The position numbers were made by a program, and so were the translations under genes. Below, one piece after another: positions 16,233 through 24,588 of a DNA stretch of 64,000 bases. The notes beneath the pieces were generated by a model. It had not been told where the DNA came from, did no database searches, and saw only the letters and a program-made list of their open reading frames with translations. Where the stretch lies: the NCBI GenBank assembly GCA_027317185.1, contig DAHVFB010000002.1, positions 22,672 through 86,671 on the forward strand. Reading direction: 5' to 3'. This DNA comes from Deltaproteobacteria bacterium. Its GTDB lineage: Bacteria; Desulfobacterota; Binatia; Binatales; Binataceae. Each line of letters starts with the position of its first letter. Positions within the stretch are counted from its first letter, which is position 1.

Positions 16233-17717
16233 ATGGCGGTAAAGAAAACCGAACTAGGAACGGGTTTTGGATGTCCAGCCGACCTGCGGGAATACCTCGA
16301 AGTTCTCGAGCGCGCAGGTGAACTTCGGCGGGTAAAAGCCGAGGTCGATTGGCAATATGAGGCTGGCGCAATCAGCCGGCTGGTCAACGAGCGCCGAGGT
16401 CCTGCCCCTCTTTTCGAAAATGTCAAGGACTATCCTGGCCAGCAGATAGCGGCGGTGTTGATGGGGCCCAGCAAGCCGGCGCTCCATGCCCGCATCGCTT
16501 TGGCGCTGGGTTTGGATAAGAACACTCCCACCCTCGACCTGATCGAAATCGTGCGGGCGCGGCTGAAAACTCCGTGTGATCCGGTGGTGGTCAGAAAGGA
16601 GCAGGCGGCATGTAAGGAAGTGGTGCTGACCGGCAAGGACATCGACCTTAACAAGTTCGCCTTCCCCTGGATTAAAGAGACGCTCGATGGCGGACGCTAC
16701 CTCGGGACCTGGGATATCGTTGCGCTCAGAGATCCCGATACCGGATGGCTCAACTGGGCCACTTATCGCTGCATGGTCAAGGACGGGAATCATTTCGCCA
16801 TACTGTTGATGCCGGCGGCCCAGCATGGCGGCGCGATTTTGCGCAAGTACGAAGCGATGGGCAAGCCGATGCCGATCGCGATTATGATCGGCGCCAACCC
16901 GGCTTGTCATCTTGCCGCCGTCACCGCGATGGATCATGGCGTAGCCGAAGTCAGCGCAGCCGGCGGACTGATGGGTTCGCCCATTCCGATAGTGCGATGC
17001 GAAACCAGTGACCTCGAGGTCGCGGCCAGCGCCGAAATGGTGATCGAAGCGGAGATCCTGCCAGGCGATCGCGTTGATGAGGGCCCCTTCGGCGAGTACA
17101 CCGGGCATTCCGCCCATCGCGAAAAGTGTCCGCAGGCGCGCGTGACCTGCATCACACATCGCAAGAACCCGATTCATACGATGGCTAACATGGGTAAGCC
17201 GTGGGATGACGCCGCCGCCAATATGTCGGTGATGACTCCCGCGCAAGCCAAAAATCGCCTCGAAGCGCATGGATTGGCGGTCAAAGCGGTTTACACGCTG
17301 CCCCCGGATGTCATGGTGGTCTCGTTGAAATCAGGGCCCGGATTGCAACAGCGGGTGGTTTCGACGCTAACTTCGGTACCGCGCCTCGCAATGAGAGGGA
17401 TTGTGTTTGTCGACGAGGACGTTGACGTTACTGACGTCGAAGATGTCTGGTGGGCGATTGCGAGCCGTATGAACCCGGAGAATTTCGATACGATTAAGGG
17501 AATCGGGGCCAATACTTTATACCCGTGGCTGACCCCCGAGATGCGTGAGCGAAAACAGCTTCCCTTCTTCATCATCGATGCCACATTTCCCTATCATTGG
17601 CCGCAAGAGTATCGCGACGCGCACACCAAGGTCTCGGATTTCAAACACGGATGGACAGAAGAGACCAAGCGAAAGGTTTTGGCCCGGTGGAAGGAATACG
17701 GCTACGGTGACCTTTAA
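16233..17717 (+). CDS. UbiD-family prenylated-FMN decarboxylase
   Basis: 494 aa from the ATG at 16233, preferred over the ATG at 16218 because AGGGAAAG lies 7 bases ahead of it. The family pattern runs throughout: DLREYLEVLERAGELRRV at the N-terminus, LFENVKDYPGQQIAAVLMG, and the prMFMN/Mn-binding and catalytic region EVSAAGGLMGSPIPIVRCETSDLEVAASAEMVIEAEILPGDRVDEGPFGEYTGH, with the E-R-D-type acidic residues in EGPFGEYTG. Members add or remove CO2 on aromatic or alpha,beta-unsaturated acids (UbiD, vanillate, protocatechuate and phenylphosphate carboxylases). No UbiX prenyltransferase is in the window, so prFMN must come from elsewhere. A strong hairpin follows the stop. Confidence 0.94.
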   Translation: MAVKKTELGTGFGCPADLREYLEVLERAGELRRVKAEVDWQYEAGAISRLVNERRGPAPLFENVKDYPGQQIAAVLMGPSKPALHARIALALGLDKNTPTLDLIEIVRARLKTPCDPVVVRKEQAACKEVVLTGKDIDLNKFAFPWIKETLDGGRYLGTWDIVALRDPDTGWLNWATYRCMVKDGNHFAILLMPAAQHGGAILRKYEAMGKPMPIAIMIGANPACHLAAVTAMDHGVAEVSAAGGLMGSPIPIVRCETSDLEVAASAEMVIEAEILPGDRVDEGPFGEYTGHSAHREKCPQARVTCITHRKNPIHTMANMGKPWDDAAANMSVMTPAQAKNRLEAHGLAVKAVYTLPPDVMVVSLKSGPGLQQRVVSTLTSVPRLAMRGIVFVDEDVDVTDVEDVWWAIASRMNPENFDTIKGIGANTLYPWLTPEMRERKQLPFFIIDATFPYHWPQEYRDAHTKVSDFKHGWTEETKRKVLARWKEYGYGDL

Positions 17718-17746
17718 CCGGATTTGGACAAGGATCGAATAACCGG

Positions 17747-17779
17747 CGCAGGTGAGCGGCGCGCAACCGCTCACCTGCG
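17747..17779. repeat. 13-bp perfect inverted repeat after ubiD-family gene
   Basis: CGCAGGTGAGCGG, a 7-base loop CGCGCAA, then CCGCTCACCTGCG: a perfect 13-bp, GC-rich stem 30 bp past the UbiD stop. It lacks a T run on either strand, so it is not a classical intrinsic terminator. It may stabilise the 3' end of the ubiD mRNA, act with Rho, or be an operator. Confidence 0.6.
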
Positions 17780-17858
17780 GCAGATTGATGGAACCGTCGC
17801 GGCCTGGACGAGCGTTGCTGCAGATTCGCGTGGTGACCATCCAACGCCGACGCCTGAA

Positions 17859-18002
17859 CTAGAAGTCCGCCCGCTCAACGAGGCTGATATAGGCCAGGAT
17901 GCTTCCAGCAAGCTCGCCTTTCTCGACGGCCAGACGGAGCGCTTTAACCAAATTGCGAGTGAGTTCTTTTTCGGCAAGAGCAGTTGATGGGGACTGCGGC
18001 AG
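17859..18002 (-). pseudogene. Short minus-strand coding-like stretch
   Basis: From an in-frame TGA (18003-18005) to a TAG at 17859-17861, the frame reads 47 codons without ATG/GTG/TTG near the start, including ALAEKELTRNLVKALRLAVE and KGELAGSILAYISLVERADF. The amphipathic helical composition is protein-like. It may be a gene remnant or a chance frame; the evidence is composition only. Confidence 0.22.
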
Positions 18003-18056
18003 TCATGCTATGTTTTGGCAGCCTTCAAGGGTAAATTCGGCCCGGCGGTGAGGACC

Positions 18057-19103
18057 ATGGAGCAGATCAGTTTCGGAGTTTTCGACCATATCGAGCGGAC
18101 CAGCGGCAGCGCCAATTTGCATACGCTTTATCATGAGCGGCTGCGGATGATGGAAGAGTACGACAAGGCGGGCATGTTCGCGGTTCATATCGCGCAGCAT
18201 CATGCCACGCCGCTGGGGATGGCGCCGTCGCCCAACGTATTTTTGGCCGCAGCCGCGGAGCACACCAAGAAGCTGCATTTTGGACCGCTGGTTTATCTGC
18301 TGCCGTTTTATCAGCCGTTACGCCTGATCGAGGAAATCTGTATGCTCGATCATCTTAGCGGTGGCCGTTTGGAAGTCGGCGTCGGGCGCGGGGTTTCGCC
18401 CTTTGAGCTGGGACTGCATCGGATTCCTTTCTACGATTCGCGCAATATTTATAATGAGGGGCTCGAAGTGCTCCGGCGCGGCCTCAGCAATGACCACCTC
18501 ACCTTCAATGGCAAGTACTATCAGTTCGAGAACGTGCCGATGGAACTGCGGCCGCTACAGCAGCCGCATCCGGATTTCTGGTACGGCACGATTAACGTCG
18601 AGAGCACGATATACGCGGCGAAGCATGGAATGCATGTGGTGACGCTGGGACCGGCCAGCGATGCCGCGAAAGTCGTGGCCGCATATCGCGAGGCCTGGGA
18701 TCCGAAGGGTCCGGATAATCTGAATCCGCACGTGAAGTCGCCGAAAATCGGAGTGCAGCGCCATATCTTCGTGGCCGAAAGCGACGCGGAAGCCTATCGC
18801 ATCGGGAAAGAGGCGTTCAAAGTTTTCTTTCATAATATTCAGAAGATCTGGGCTGACTTTCACACTTCGACCAGCGTGTTCCCGAATGACTTCGACCTCA
18901 TGCTGAAGGCGGGCGCGTTCATTGTCGGATCGCCTTCGAAGGTGCGCGATGAACTGGCGCGCGTCGCCGAGGTAACCCGGACCAATTACCTGGTGCAGGT
19001 GTTTTCGTGGGGCAACCTGACGCTCGATCAGTCGCTCGGTTCGCTGAATTTGTTCGCAAGCAAGGTGATGCCCGATCTGCAGAAGATTGCGCTCGCGGCC
19101 TGA
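18057..19103 (+). CDS. LLM-class flavin-dependent oxidoreductase
   Basis: 348 aa from the ATG at 18057 (AGGA 3-4 bases upstream; the listed TTG at 18015 has no ribosome site). It is a luciferase-like TIM barrel: ISFGVFDHIERTSG, YDKAGMFAVHIAQHHATPLGMAPSPNVFLAAAAEHTKKLHFGPLVYLLPFYQPLRLIEEICMLDHLSGGRLEVGVGRGVSPFE, and the C-terminal FIVGSPSKVRDELARVAE. EHH/QHH-type and GRGVSP segments are typical of the group with reduced FMN or F420 cofactor. It probably oxidises an aromatic, alkane or organosulfur substrate in the catabolic region. It is not close in sequence to the other LLM protein in this window (4136-5398). Confidence 0.92.
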   Translation: MEQISFGVFDHIERTSGSANLHTLYHERLRMMEEYDKAGMFAVHIAQHHATPLGMAPSPNVFLAAAAEHTKKLHFGPLVYLLPFYQPLRLIEEICMLDHLSGGRLEVGVGRGVSPFELGLHRIPFYDSRNIYNEGLEVLRRGLSNDHLTFNGKYYQFENVPMELRPLQQPHPDFWYGTINVESTIYAAKHGMHVVTLGPASDAAKVVAAYREAWDPKGPDNLNPHVKSPKIGVQRHIFVAESDAEAYRIGKEAFKVFFHNIQKIWADFHTSTSVFPNDFDLMLKAGAFIVGSPSKVRDELARVAEVTRTNYLVQVFSWGNLTLDQSLGSLNLFASKVMPDLQKIALAA

Positions 19104-19104
19104 G

Positions 19105-19803
19105 TTAAGCGGGGGCGCGATACCGTATGGGATCGCGCCTCCCTGCTTCCGCGAAACCCTTCAAACGCAGAATGCAGGAATCGCAGTGTCCGCAGGCCTC
19201 GCCGGCCGGCGATGGATCGTAGCAGCTGATAGTGAGTGCGTAGTCAACCCCGAGCGCTAAACCGAGTTGTATGGTTTCGGCCTTGGTCAGATCGATCAGC
19301 GGCGTATGTATCGTCAGCCGATGGCCTTCCACGCCGGCCTTGGTGGCGAGATTCGCCATCCGCTGGTAGGCCTCGATATAATCCGGGCGGCAATCCGGAT
19401 AGCCGCTGTAGTCGAGCGCGTTAACGCCGATAAAGATGTCGTTTGACCCTGATACTTCGGCCTGCGCGAGGGCGAACGAAAGAAAGATTGTATTGCGCGC
19501 GGGCACGTAGGTAATCGGAATGTCCTGCGCCAACCCTTGAGCGGGACGGTCCTTTGGCACCGCGATAGCGCTGGTCAGCGCCGATCCGCCGAACACGCGC
19601 AAATCTATCTCGGCGATAACATGGTGGGTCACGCCCATCCGCTGGGCGATCTGCCGCGCCGCATTAACCTCGATTTCATGGCGCTGGCCATAACGGAACG
19701 TGATCGCCGAGACTTCATAGCCATCGCGGAAGGCGATCGCGAGCGTGGTGGTCGAATCGAGCCCGCCACTTAGAAGCACTACCGCTTTTCGCGCAGCCGA
19801 CAT
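19105..19803 (-). CDS. queC: 7-cyano-7-deazaguanine (preQ0) synthase QueC
   Basis: 232 aa, the usual QueC length. The PP-loop ATPase motif [10 protein letters not shown] is at residues 10-19. [17 protein letters not shown] and [29 protein letters not shown] are family signatures, and the zinc-binding cysteines are in [17 protein letters not shown]. QueC converts 7-carboxy-7-deazaguanine to preQ0 with ATP and ammonia for queuosine or 7-deazaguanine DNA modification. No queD, queE, queF or dpd genes are nearby, so it is an isolated housekeeping gene inside a catabolic region. It is convergent with the LLM gene, one base apart. Confidence 0.96.
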   Translation of the reverse strand: MSAARKAVVLLSGGLDSTTTLAIAFRDGYEVSAITFRYGQRHEIEVNAARQIAQRMGVTHHVIAEIDLRVFGGSALTSAIAVPKDRPAQGLAQDIPITYVPARNTIFLSFALAQAEVSGSNDIFIGVNALDYSGYPDCRPDYIEAYQRMANLATKAGVEGHRLTIHTPLIDLTKAETIQLGLALGVDYALTISCYDPSPAGEACGHCDSCILRLKGFAEAGRRDPIRYRAPA

Positions 19804-19867
19804 CTATCTACCGAACAATCGAGTCCATCCTGCGAACCCATACCGCCGAATCCATCCCGGCTGAGCT

Positions 19868-20662
19868 TCAGCTTTGCCGGTCCACCTCATCGATGAAGCC
19901 GAGTACGGTGTCGTTGAACTCGTGCGGCTGTTCCAGATAGCTGATATGCCCAACGCCGGCAATCTCGACCAGCCGGGCGCCGGGAATGAGCGCGGCGGTT
20001 TCGCGGCCGCCCTCAGGCGGTATTACCCGGTCAAGCTCGCCGGTCAGTACCAGGGTTGGAATACGGATCGAGCGAACCTGCTGGCGAACGTCGAATCCCT
20101 GCAATCCTTCCGTGAATGCCTGCGCGTAAACCTCGCGATCGTTGCCGGCGATTATGTCGCATAGCCATTCGTGCACCGCCGGACGGACGTGAACCGCCAA
20201 GGCCTGATCGCACACCAGATGCGCATACTGGGTCATCGACTTTTTGCGCAGAGTTTTAAGCCGCACCTCACGCACCTTGGCCGGAATATCGGTAACGCTT
20301 GCCGTATGACATAGCGACAGGCTGCGGCACAGATCGGGCCTGCGAAGCGCAACCGCCTGGCCGATAAAACCGCCAAGCGAGGTTCCGACATAGTGCATCG
20401 GCGCGATTCCGAGTTTCTCGACCAGTGCGATTATGTCGTTTGCGAAATTATCGATCGCGTAAGAACCGGGTGCGGTGGGCTTCGATGACTTTCCGAAACC
20501 GCGCAGATCAACCGCGACCACACGATGCTTTTCGGCGAACAGCGGAACCTGGTTGATCCATCCATCGCCATTCAGCCCGATGCCATGCACCAGCACAATC
20601 GAGGTGCCAGTGCCCGTATCCTGAATGTTGATCGAGATCTCACCGAGATCCACCAAAGACAT
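19868..20662 (-). CDS. Alpha/beta hydrolase (possible N-formylmaleamate deformylase-like)
   Basis: 264 aa from the ATG at 20662 (GGAA upstream), preferred over the GTG at 20674. Classical fold: oxyanion HGIGLNGDGW, nucleophile elbow GTSLGG (Ser), acid strand VLTGELDRVIPPEGG (Asp), and catalytic His in GVGHISYLEQP. It follows the NicX-like dioxygenase gene by 24 bp on the same strand, the arrangement expected for NicD, which hydrolyses N-formylmaleamate made by NicX. This substrate is an inference from the neighbour; other carboxylesterase or enol-lactonase roles (PcaD-like, pattern GLNGDGW...LRGFGKS) fit equally well by sequence. Confidence 0.85.
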   Translation of the reverse strand: MSLVDLGEISINIQDTGTGTSIVLVHGIGLNGDGWINQVPLFAEKHRVVAVDLRGFGKSSKPTAPGSYAIDNFANDIIALVEKLGIAPMHYVGTSLGGFIGQAVALRRPDLCRSLSLCHTASVTDIPAKVREVRLKTLRKKSMTQYAHLVCDQALAVHVRPAVHEWLCDIIAGNDREVYAQAFTEGLQGFDVRQQVRSIRIPTLVLTGELDRVIPPEGGRETAALIPGARLVEIAGVGHISYLEQPHEFNDTVLGFIDEVDRQS

Positions 20663-20686
20663 AACCGTTTCCACTTTCGGTTCCGT

Positions 20687-21721
20687 TTAGCGTCCCGCGG
20701 CGCGCATGTCTTCCGGCATAACTTCACCGTCGCGCAGGATCAGATCATCATCGAGATACAACGTGCAGTTGCGCATCGGCAAATCCAGATGGCAGGCGGT
20801 ATCGTTGTCGCCGCCCAGTTCAGTGTTGGGACCGGTCGAAAACAGCACGTTGCCATAAAACGCGCGCCCCTCGATCCCGATTCCGGGCACGCCCTGGGCA
20901 TGGCAGGTCCAGTTCGCCCGCTCGTTGAGGCCCCATCCGATATGAGAAATCCCGTAAGCTTTCGGATCGCGATAGCTCGCCATGTAGTCGCGCAGCATCT
21001 CCGCGTCGAGTCCGCCTTTGGTTTCGACGATCCGACCTTCGCGTATCGTGAACTCGATCGGATCGCGCAGGTAGCTCGCGAACGGATAAATAATGTCGCC
21101 GCGGTCCATCACCACCTTGCCATTCACCTCGGTCTCGCCCGCGCCGGTAAAAGCAAATCCGCTGGGCCAGTGATCCCATCGTCCGGGGGTGTCGGTGTAT
21201 CCGTACTCGGACATCGCGGGAAACTTGCCGAGTTTGTAGGTGACGTCGGTGCCCGCCCGATTGGTGAATCGCAACTGATGACCGTTGGCGAGCCGCCGCT
21301 CGGCCGCCTCAACCCGTTCCCGCAAGTCTGTGGTGGGGAACAATCGTTGCAGAATTTCAGGAGGTTCCACGCACAACAGAATCCGCGCCCCAGCCTTCTG
21401 CATCTCGAGCTGCTCCTTGGAGAACAGCAAAAACATCAGATCGACCACCAGGTCGGCGCTCTTGAGCGCTTCGATCGCCGGCCGATTGCCCGCCAGCGCC
21501 GCCGCGCCACCGAAACCAAGCAGGCCTGCGCCCCGGCCCGGCAGCAGATTGACATTGAACACGTGGGCTCCGAGATCGCGCGCCGCAACCATGAAGGCGC
21601 TGGCGTACTCGACGTTCTTTTCGGCCTCCGAAAGGACCGCGACCGTTTCGTCTTCCTTCACCCGGCATAGTTCCAGTTCTCGGCGAAATAGCAATACGAG
21701 TTCGGTCGATTTCAAGGACAT
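20687..21721 (-). CDS. NicX / M29-like metallo-dioxygenase (2,5-dihydroxypyridine 5,6-dioxygenase family)
   Basis: 344 aa from the ATG at 21721; GGAGG sits 8 bases before it, inside the longer ORF. The fold resembles the leucyl-aminopeptidase (M29) family, but the ligand pattern fits NicX: a His in SHIGWGLNE and a H-x-D in CHLDLPM near the C-terminus, matching the two His and one Asp that bind iron in NicX. NicX opens 2,5-dihydroxypyridine to N-formylmaleamate. The N-terminal Rossmann-like half (VLSEAEKNVEYASAFMVAARDLGAHVFNVNL) is also typical. The downstream alpha/beta hydrolase (24 bp away) supports a ring-cleavage plus hydrolysis pair. Paralogues with unknown substrates exist, so the exact reaction is not certain. 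Confidence 0.82.
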   Translation of the reverse strand: MSLKSTELVLLFRRELELCRVKEDETVAVLSEAEKNVEYASAFMVAARDLGAHVFNVNLLPGRGAGLLGFGGAAALAGNRPAIEALKSADLVVDLMFLLFSKEQLEMQKAGARILLCVEPPEILQRLFPTTDLRERVEAAERRLANGHQLRFTNRAGTDVTYKLGKFPAMSEYGYTDTPGRWDHWPSGFAFTGAGETEVNGKVVMDRGDIIYPFASYLRDPIEFTIREGRIVETKGGLDAEMLRDYMASYRDPKAYGISHIGWGLNERANWTCHAQGVPGIGIEGRAFYGNVLFSTGPNTELGGDNDTACHLDLPMRNCTLYLDDDLILRDGEVMPEDMRAAGR

Positions 21722-21928
21722 CGCAATTGCCTCCATGGCCAATCCGGGTTCGTGAACTCCGACTGCCTTTCGTTCGAATATAGTTCCGTTTTCCGGTGGA
21801 TTGAAACCTCGTGCATCCACTATAAAGAAGGCCTGACGCAGATTTTTAACCGAGGCTATGCGATAACCGAACTCGCCAATGCCCTCGAAATCGCAATGGT
21901 GGATCGATCGACATAAGGAGGTCTGACA

Positions 21929-22777
21929 ATGGCTACTGGTTTTATCGAAAAGCGTATTCCTTCAGGCAAGCTAACGAGCAATGCCCTGATCGCGGGCGAT
22001 CCCAAGTCACCCGCGTTGATCCTGCTTCACGGCGCCGGACCGGGAGCGAGCGCCGCTTCGAATTGGCAGAACTGCATCCCCGATCTAAGCAGTAAGTTCT
22101 ACGTGGTTGCGCCGGACATGGTGGGCTTTGGCCAGTCTGACTATCCCAACCCGCTACCAACCCACGCGATGACCTGGATGGGTTTACGGGTCGAACAGAT
22201 ATTGGGCATGATGGACCATCTGGAGATCAAAACCGCCCATATCGTGGGAAATTCGATGGGCGGAGCGCTGACGTTGCATCTGCTGCTGGAAGCGCCGCAA
22301 CGCTTCAAACGGGCGATGCTGATGGGTGCGGTAGGCGCGCCGATGTCGCGCACGCCGGAACTGGTTCGTCTGCTGTCATTTTATCACGACCCGCGATTGG
22401 GCCGTTATCGCGAACTGATCCACAGCTTCGTCTGCGATCCCGCCCAGTTTCCTGGGCTGGAGGATATCGTGCAGGCCCGTTTCAAGACTGCGACCGATCC
22501 CAAGGTGCGCGCGATTCAGGAGAATGCTTTCGAGTCGATGCGAAACGGCATGGACTCGCTGATTGTCCCGCCCTCGTTTTTGGCCCGTATGCCACACAGG
22601 GTGTCGCTGATTCACGGCCGTCAGGACCGCGTGGTGCCGCTGGAGACCAGTTTGTATTTCCTGCAGCATCTGAAAAACGCTGAGTTACACGTGCTCGACC
22701 GCTGTGGCCATTGGGCCCAGCTACAGCGTTGGGATGCGATGCTCCCGATAATCATGGATCACTTCGTAGAGGAATGA
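21929..22777 (+). CDS. Meta-cleavage product hydrolase (MhpC/BphD-like alpha/beta hydrolase)
   Basis: 282 aa with a strong AAGGAGG 7 bases before the ATG. Motifs of C-C bond hydrolases: HGAGPGASAASNW at the oxyanion site, VGNSMGG nucleophile elbow, HGRQDRVVP for the acid, CGHWAQLQRWD for the catalytic His. The GAGPGA and the W after the His are typical of MhpC/BphD/XylF enzymes, which hydrolyse the vinylogous diketone made by extradiol ring cleavage into 2-hydroxypenta-2,4-dienoate and an acid. A hydratase, an aldolase and a VOC dioxygenase follow in the same direction, completing a meta pathway. Confidence 0.92.
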   Translation: MATGFIEKRIPSGKLTSNALIAGDPKSPALILLHGAGPGASAASNWQNCIPDLSSKFYVVAPDMVGFGQSDYPNPLPTHAMTWMGLRVEQILGMMDHLEIKTAHIVGNSMGGALTLHLLLEAPQRFKRAMLMGAVGAPMSRTPELVRLLSFYHDPRLGRYRELIHSFVCDPAQFPGLEDIVQARFKTATDPKVRAIQENAFESMRNGMDSLIVPPSFLARMPHRVSLIHGRQDRVVPLETSLYFLQHLKNAELHVLDRCGHWAQLQRWDAMLPIIMDHFVEE

Positions 22778-22844
22778 GAGGTCTGGCCGGAAAGCCGGCA
22801 GCGCGCCCTAACCTTCGGTGACGCTGCCCTTTCCGGCCTGAACG

Positions 22845-23660
22845 ATGGTGCCAGACATGCTCGATAATGATGCGGTAAAGCGACTGGCGGCGGAGTTGAA
22901 CTCCGCTCAGAAGCAGCGCAAACAAATCAGCCAGCTTTCAAAACGTTTTCCGGAAATGACGGTTGCCGACGGCTATCGAATCAACCGCGCCTGGGTCGCA
23001 ATAAAGCATCAGGAAAGCCGTGTCACGCAGGGACATAAGATCGGTTTAACCTCGCGCGCGATGCAGCAGATGGCGCAGCTTACGGAACCTGATTATGGAA
23101 CTCTTTTTGACGATATGTTTTTCAGGGAAGGCGGTGAGGTGCCGTTCGACCGGTTCATCGCGCCGATGGTCGAAGTTGAACTTGCATTTGTCCTGGGCAA
23201 ACCGCTGAGAGGACCGCAGGTCACCATCTTCGACGTACTCGCAGCCACCGATTTCGTCGTGCCGGCGGTGGAGATCATCGATACCCGGATCGAACGCTTC
23301 GACCCGGAAACGAAAACGATGCGCAAGGTGCAGGACACTATCGCGGACAATGCCGCCAGCGCGGGCGTCGTGCTCGGATCGAGCCCGATCCGGCCCGAAA
23401 AGGTGGATCTGCGATGGGCGTGCGCGCTGCTTTCCAAAAATAGCGTAATCGAGGAGACCGGCGTCGCGGCAGGGGTGCTTAATCATCCCGCGAACGGCGT
23501 GGTCTGGCTGACGCATAAACTCAGCCAGTGGGACGAATATCTGGCGGCGGGTGAAATCGTGCTCGGTGGTTCTTTCACGCGCCCGGTCAGTGCCGCGCCG
23601 GGCGATACTTTTCATGCCGACTATGGAACCCTGGGTTCGATCAGCTTCAGATTCGTCTGA
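22845..23660 (+). CDS. 2-hydroxypenta-2,4-dienoate (2-keto-4-pentenoate) hydratase family
   Basis: 271 aa, typical for the MhpD/XylJ/HpaH family. Family signatures: GHKIGLTSRAMQQMAQLTEPDYGTLFDDMF, VEVELAFVLGKPLRGP, and the metal-binding VPAVEIIDTRIERF. The C-terminal VVWLTHKLSQWDEYLAAGEIVLGGSFTRPVSAAPGDTFHADYGTLGSISFRF is diagnostic. It adds water to 2-hydroxypentadienoate, or decarboxylates oxalocrotonate in the XylI branch. It follows the meta-cleavage hydrolase by 67 bp and precedes an HpaI-type aldolase by about 80 bp, consistent with one operon. An ATG at 22857 is an alternative start. Confidence 0.93.
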   Translation: MVPDMLDNDAVKRLAAELNSAQKQRKQISQLSKRFPEMTVADGYRINRAWVAIKHQESRVTQGHKIGLTSRAMQQMAQLTEPDYGTLFDDMFFREGGEVPFDRFIAPMVEVELAFVLGKPLRGPQVTIFDVLAATDFVVPAVEIIDTRIERFDPETKTMRKVQDTIADNAASAGVVLGSSPIRPEKVDLRWACALLSKNSVIEETGVAAGVLNHPANGVVWLTHKLSQWDEYLAAGEIVLGGSFTRPVSAAPGDTFHADYGTLGSISFRFV

Positions 23661-23741
23661 TCTCGCCCGGCGCGATCAGCATACGCAAAATGTGCTTAAG
23701 TGGGGATCCGGATGATCCAGCTTGCGTATCCATGAGGATTT

Positions 23742-24512
23742 GTGAAAACACCCGTGAATCGTTTCAAGTTGGCGCTCAAGGCAGGGCAGGTTCGGATCGG
23801 CTTCTGGCTGGCGCTGACTGATTCCTACACCGCCGAGATTTGTGCGGGCGCCGGCTTCGATTGGCTGCTGATCGATGGCGAGCACTCGCCCCATACCCTG
23901 GTCACGATCGCCGGGCAGTTGCAGGCGATCGCCGGTTACTCCGAATGCGATGCAATTGTGCGGGTGCCGTGGGCGGATCAGGTCACGATCAAACAATATC
24001 TCGATCTGGGAGTGCAGACGGTGCTGGTTCCGATGGTGGAGACCGCCGAACAGGCGGCTGAAGTGGTGCGGGCATGCTATTACCCGCCCGCCGGTATCCG
24101 CGGCGTGGGGGGTGCGCGGGCGGCGCGCTGGGGGCGCTATCGGAATTATGTGACCGAGAGCAACGAACAGATGTGCGTACTGGTGCAGGTCGAGAGTAAG
24201 CGAGGACTGGACAATCTCGAACAAATTGCGGCGGTTGCGGGGGTCGATGGAGTTTTTATCGGCACCGCCGATCTCGCCGCCTCGCTCGGATATCCCGGCG
24301 ATGCCGCGAACCCCGTGGTGCAGGATGCGACCCTCGATGCCTTCCGGAAAATCCTGAGCATCGGAAAGGCCCCGGGCGCCCTGGCTCGCGATGAAGCCCT
24401 GATCTGGCGATACCGGGATAACGGAGCGCTGTTCGTGGCCGTGGGATTGGATGCTCATCTGCTGGCCGCACAAACCAGCGCCCTGGCTGCCCGCTTCCGC
24501 GCAGCTCGTTAA
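23742..24512 (+). CDS. HpaI/HpcH-type class II aldolase
   Basis: 256 aa from a GTG with GAGGA just upstream. TIM barrel of the HpaI/GarL family: KAGQVRIGFWLALTDSYTAEICAGAGFDWLLIDGEHSP, QYLDLGVQTVLVPMVETAEQAAEVVRACYYPPAGIRGVGGARAARWGRY, and the metal ligands in VQVESKRGLDNL (Glu) and FIGTADLAASLG (Asp). Such enzymes split 4-hydroxy-2-oxo acids to pyruvate plus an aldehyde using a divalent metal. Here it takes the place of MhpE in the meta pathway: hydrolase, hydratase, aldolase. Acetaldehyde dehydrogenase (MhpF), the usual partner of MhpE, is absent, which fits an HpaI-type enzyme that does not need it. Confidence 0.93.
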   Translation: MKTPVNRFKLALKAGQVRIGFWLALTDSYTAEICAGAGFDWLLIDGEHSPHTLVTIAGQLQAIAGYSECDAIVRVPWADQVTIKQYLDLGVQTVLVPMVETAEQAAEVVRACYYPPAGIRGVGGARAARWGRYRNYVTESNEQMCVLVQVESKRGLDNLEQIAAVAGVDGVFIGTADLAASLGYPGDAANPVVQDATLDAFRKILSIGKAPGALARDEALIWRYRDNGALFVAVGLDAHLLAAQTSALAARFRAAR

Positions 24513-24588
24513 TAGGGTCGTGAGAAGCATGCCGTTGGCCTGAAATCGCAATAAGCCTGCGGCTTAACTGGCAGTCGCGGCGCCAACG

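Larger units (their letters stand above)
17718..18056 (+). other. 339-bp intergenic region: hairpin and weak reading frames only
   Basis: Between UbiD and the LLM gene lie a 13-bp perfect hairpin (17747-17779) and a short minus-strand open frame (17859-18002). The plus ORF 17724-17987 (87 aa) contains the whole hairpin and has no recognisable features, so I did not call it as a gene. Confidence 0.5.

Noticed and set aside
17724-17987. Plus ORF of 87 aa after UbiD
   Set aside because: It contains the whole 13-bp hairpin, has no ribosome site or recognisable domain, and its composition is like an intergenic frame.
20525-21670. Plus-strand ORF of 381 aa
   Set aside because: Shadow of the NicX-like gene and the start of the hydrolase gene; no domain.
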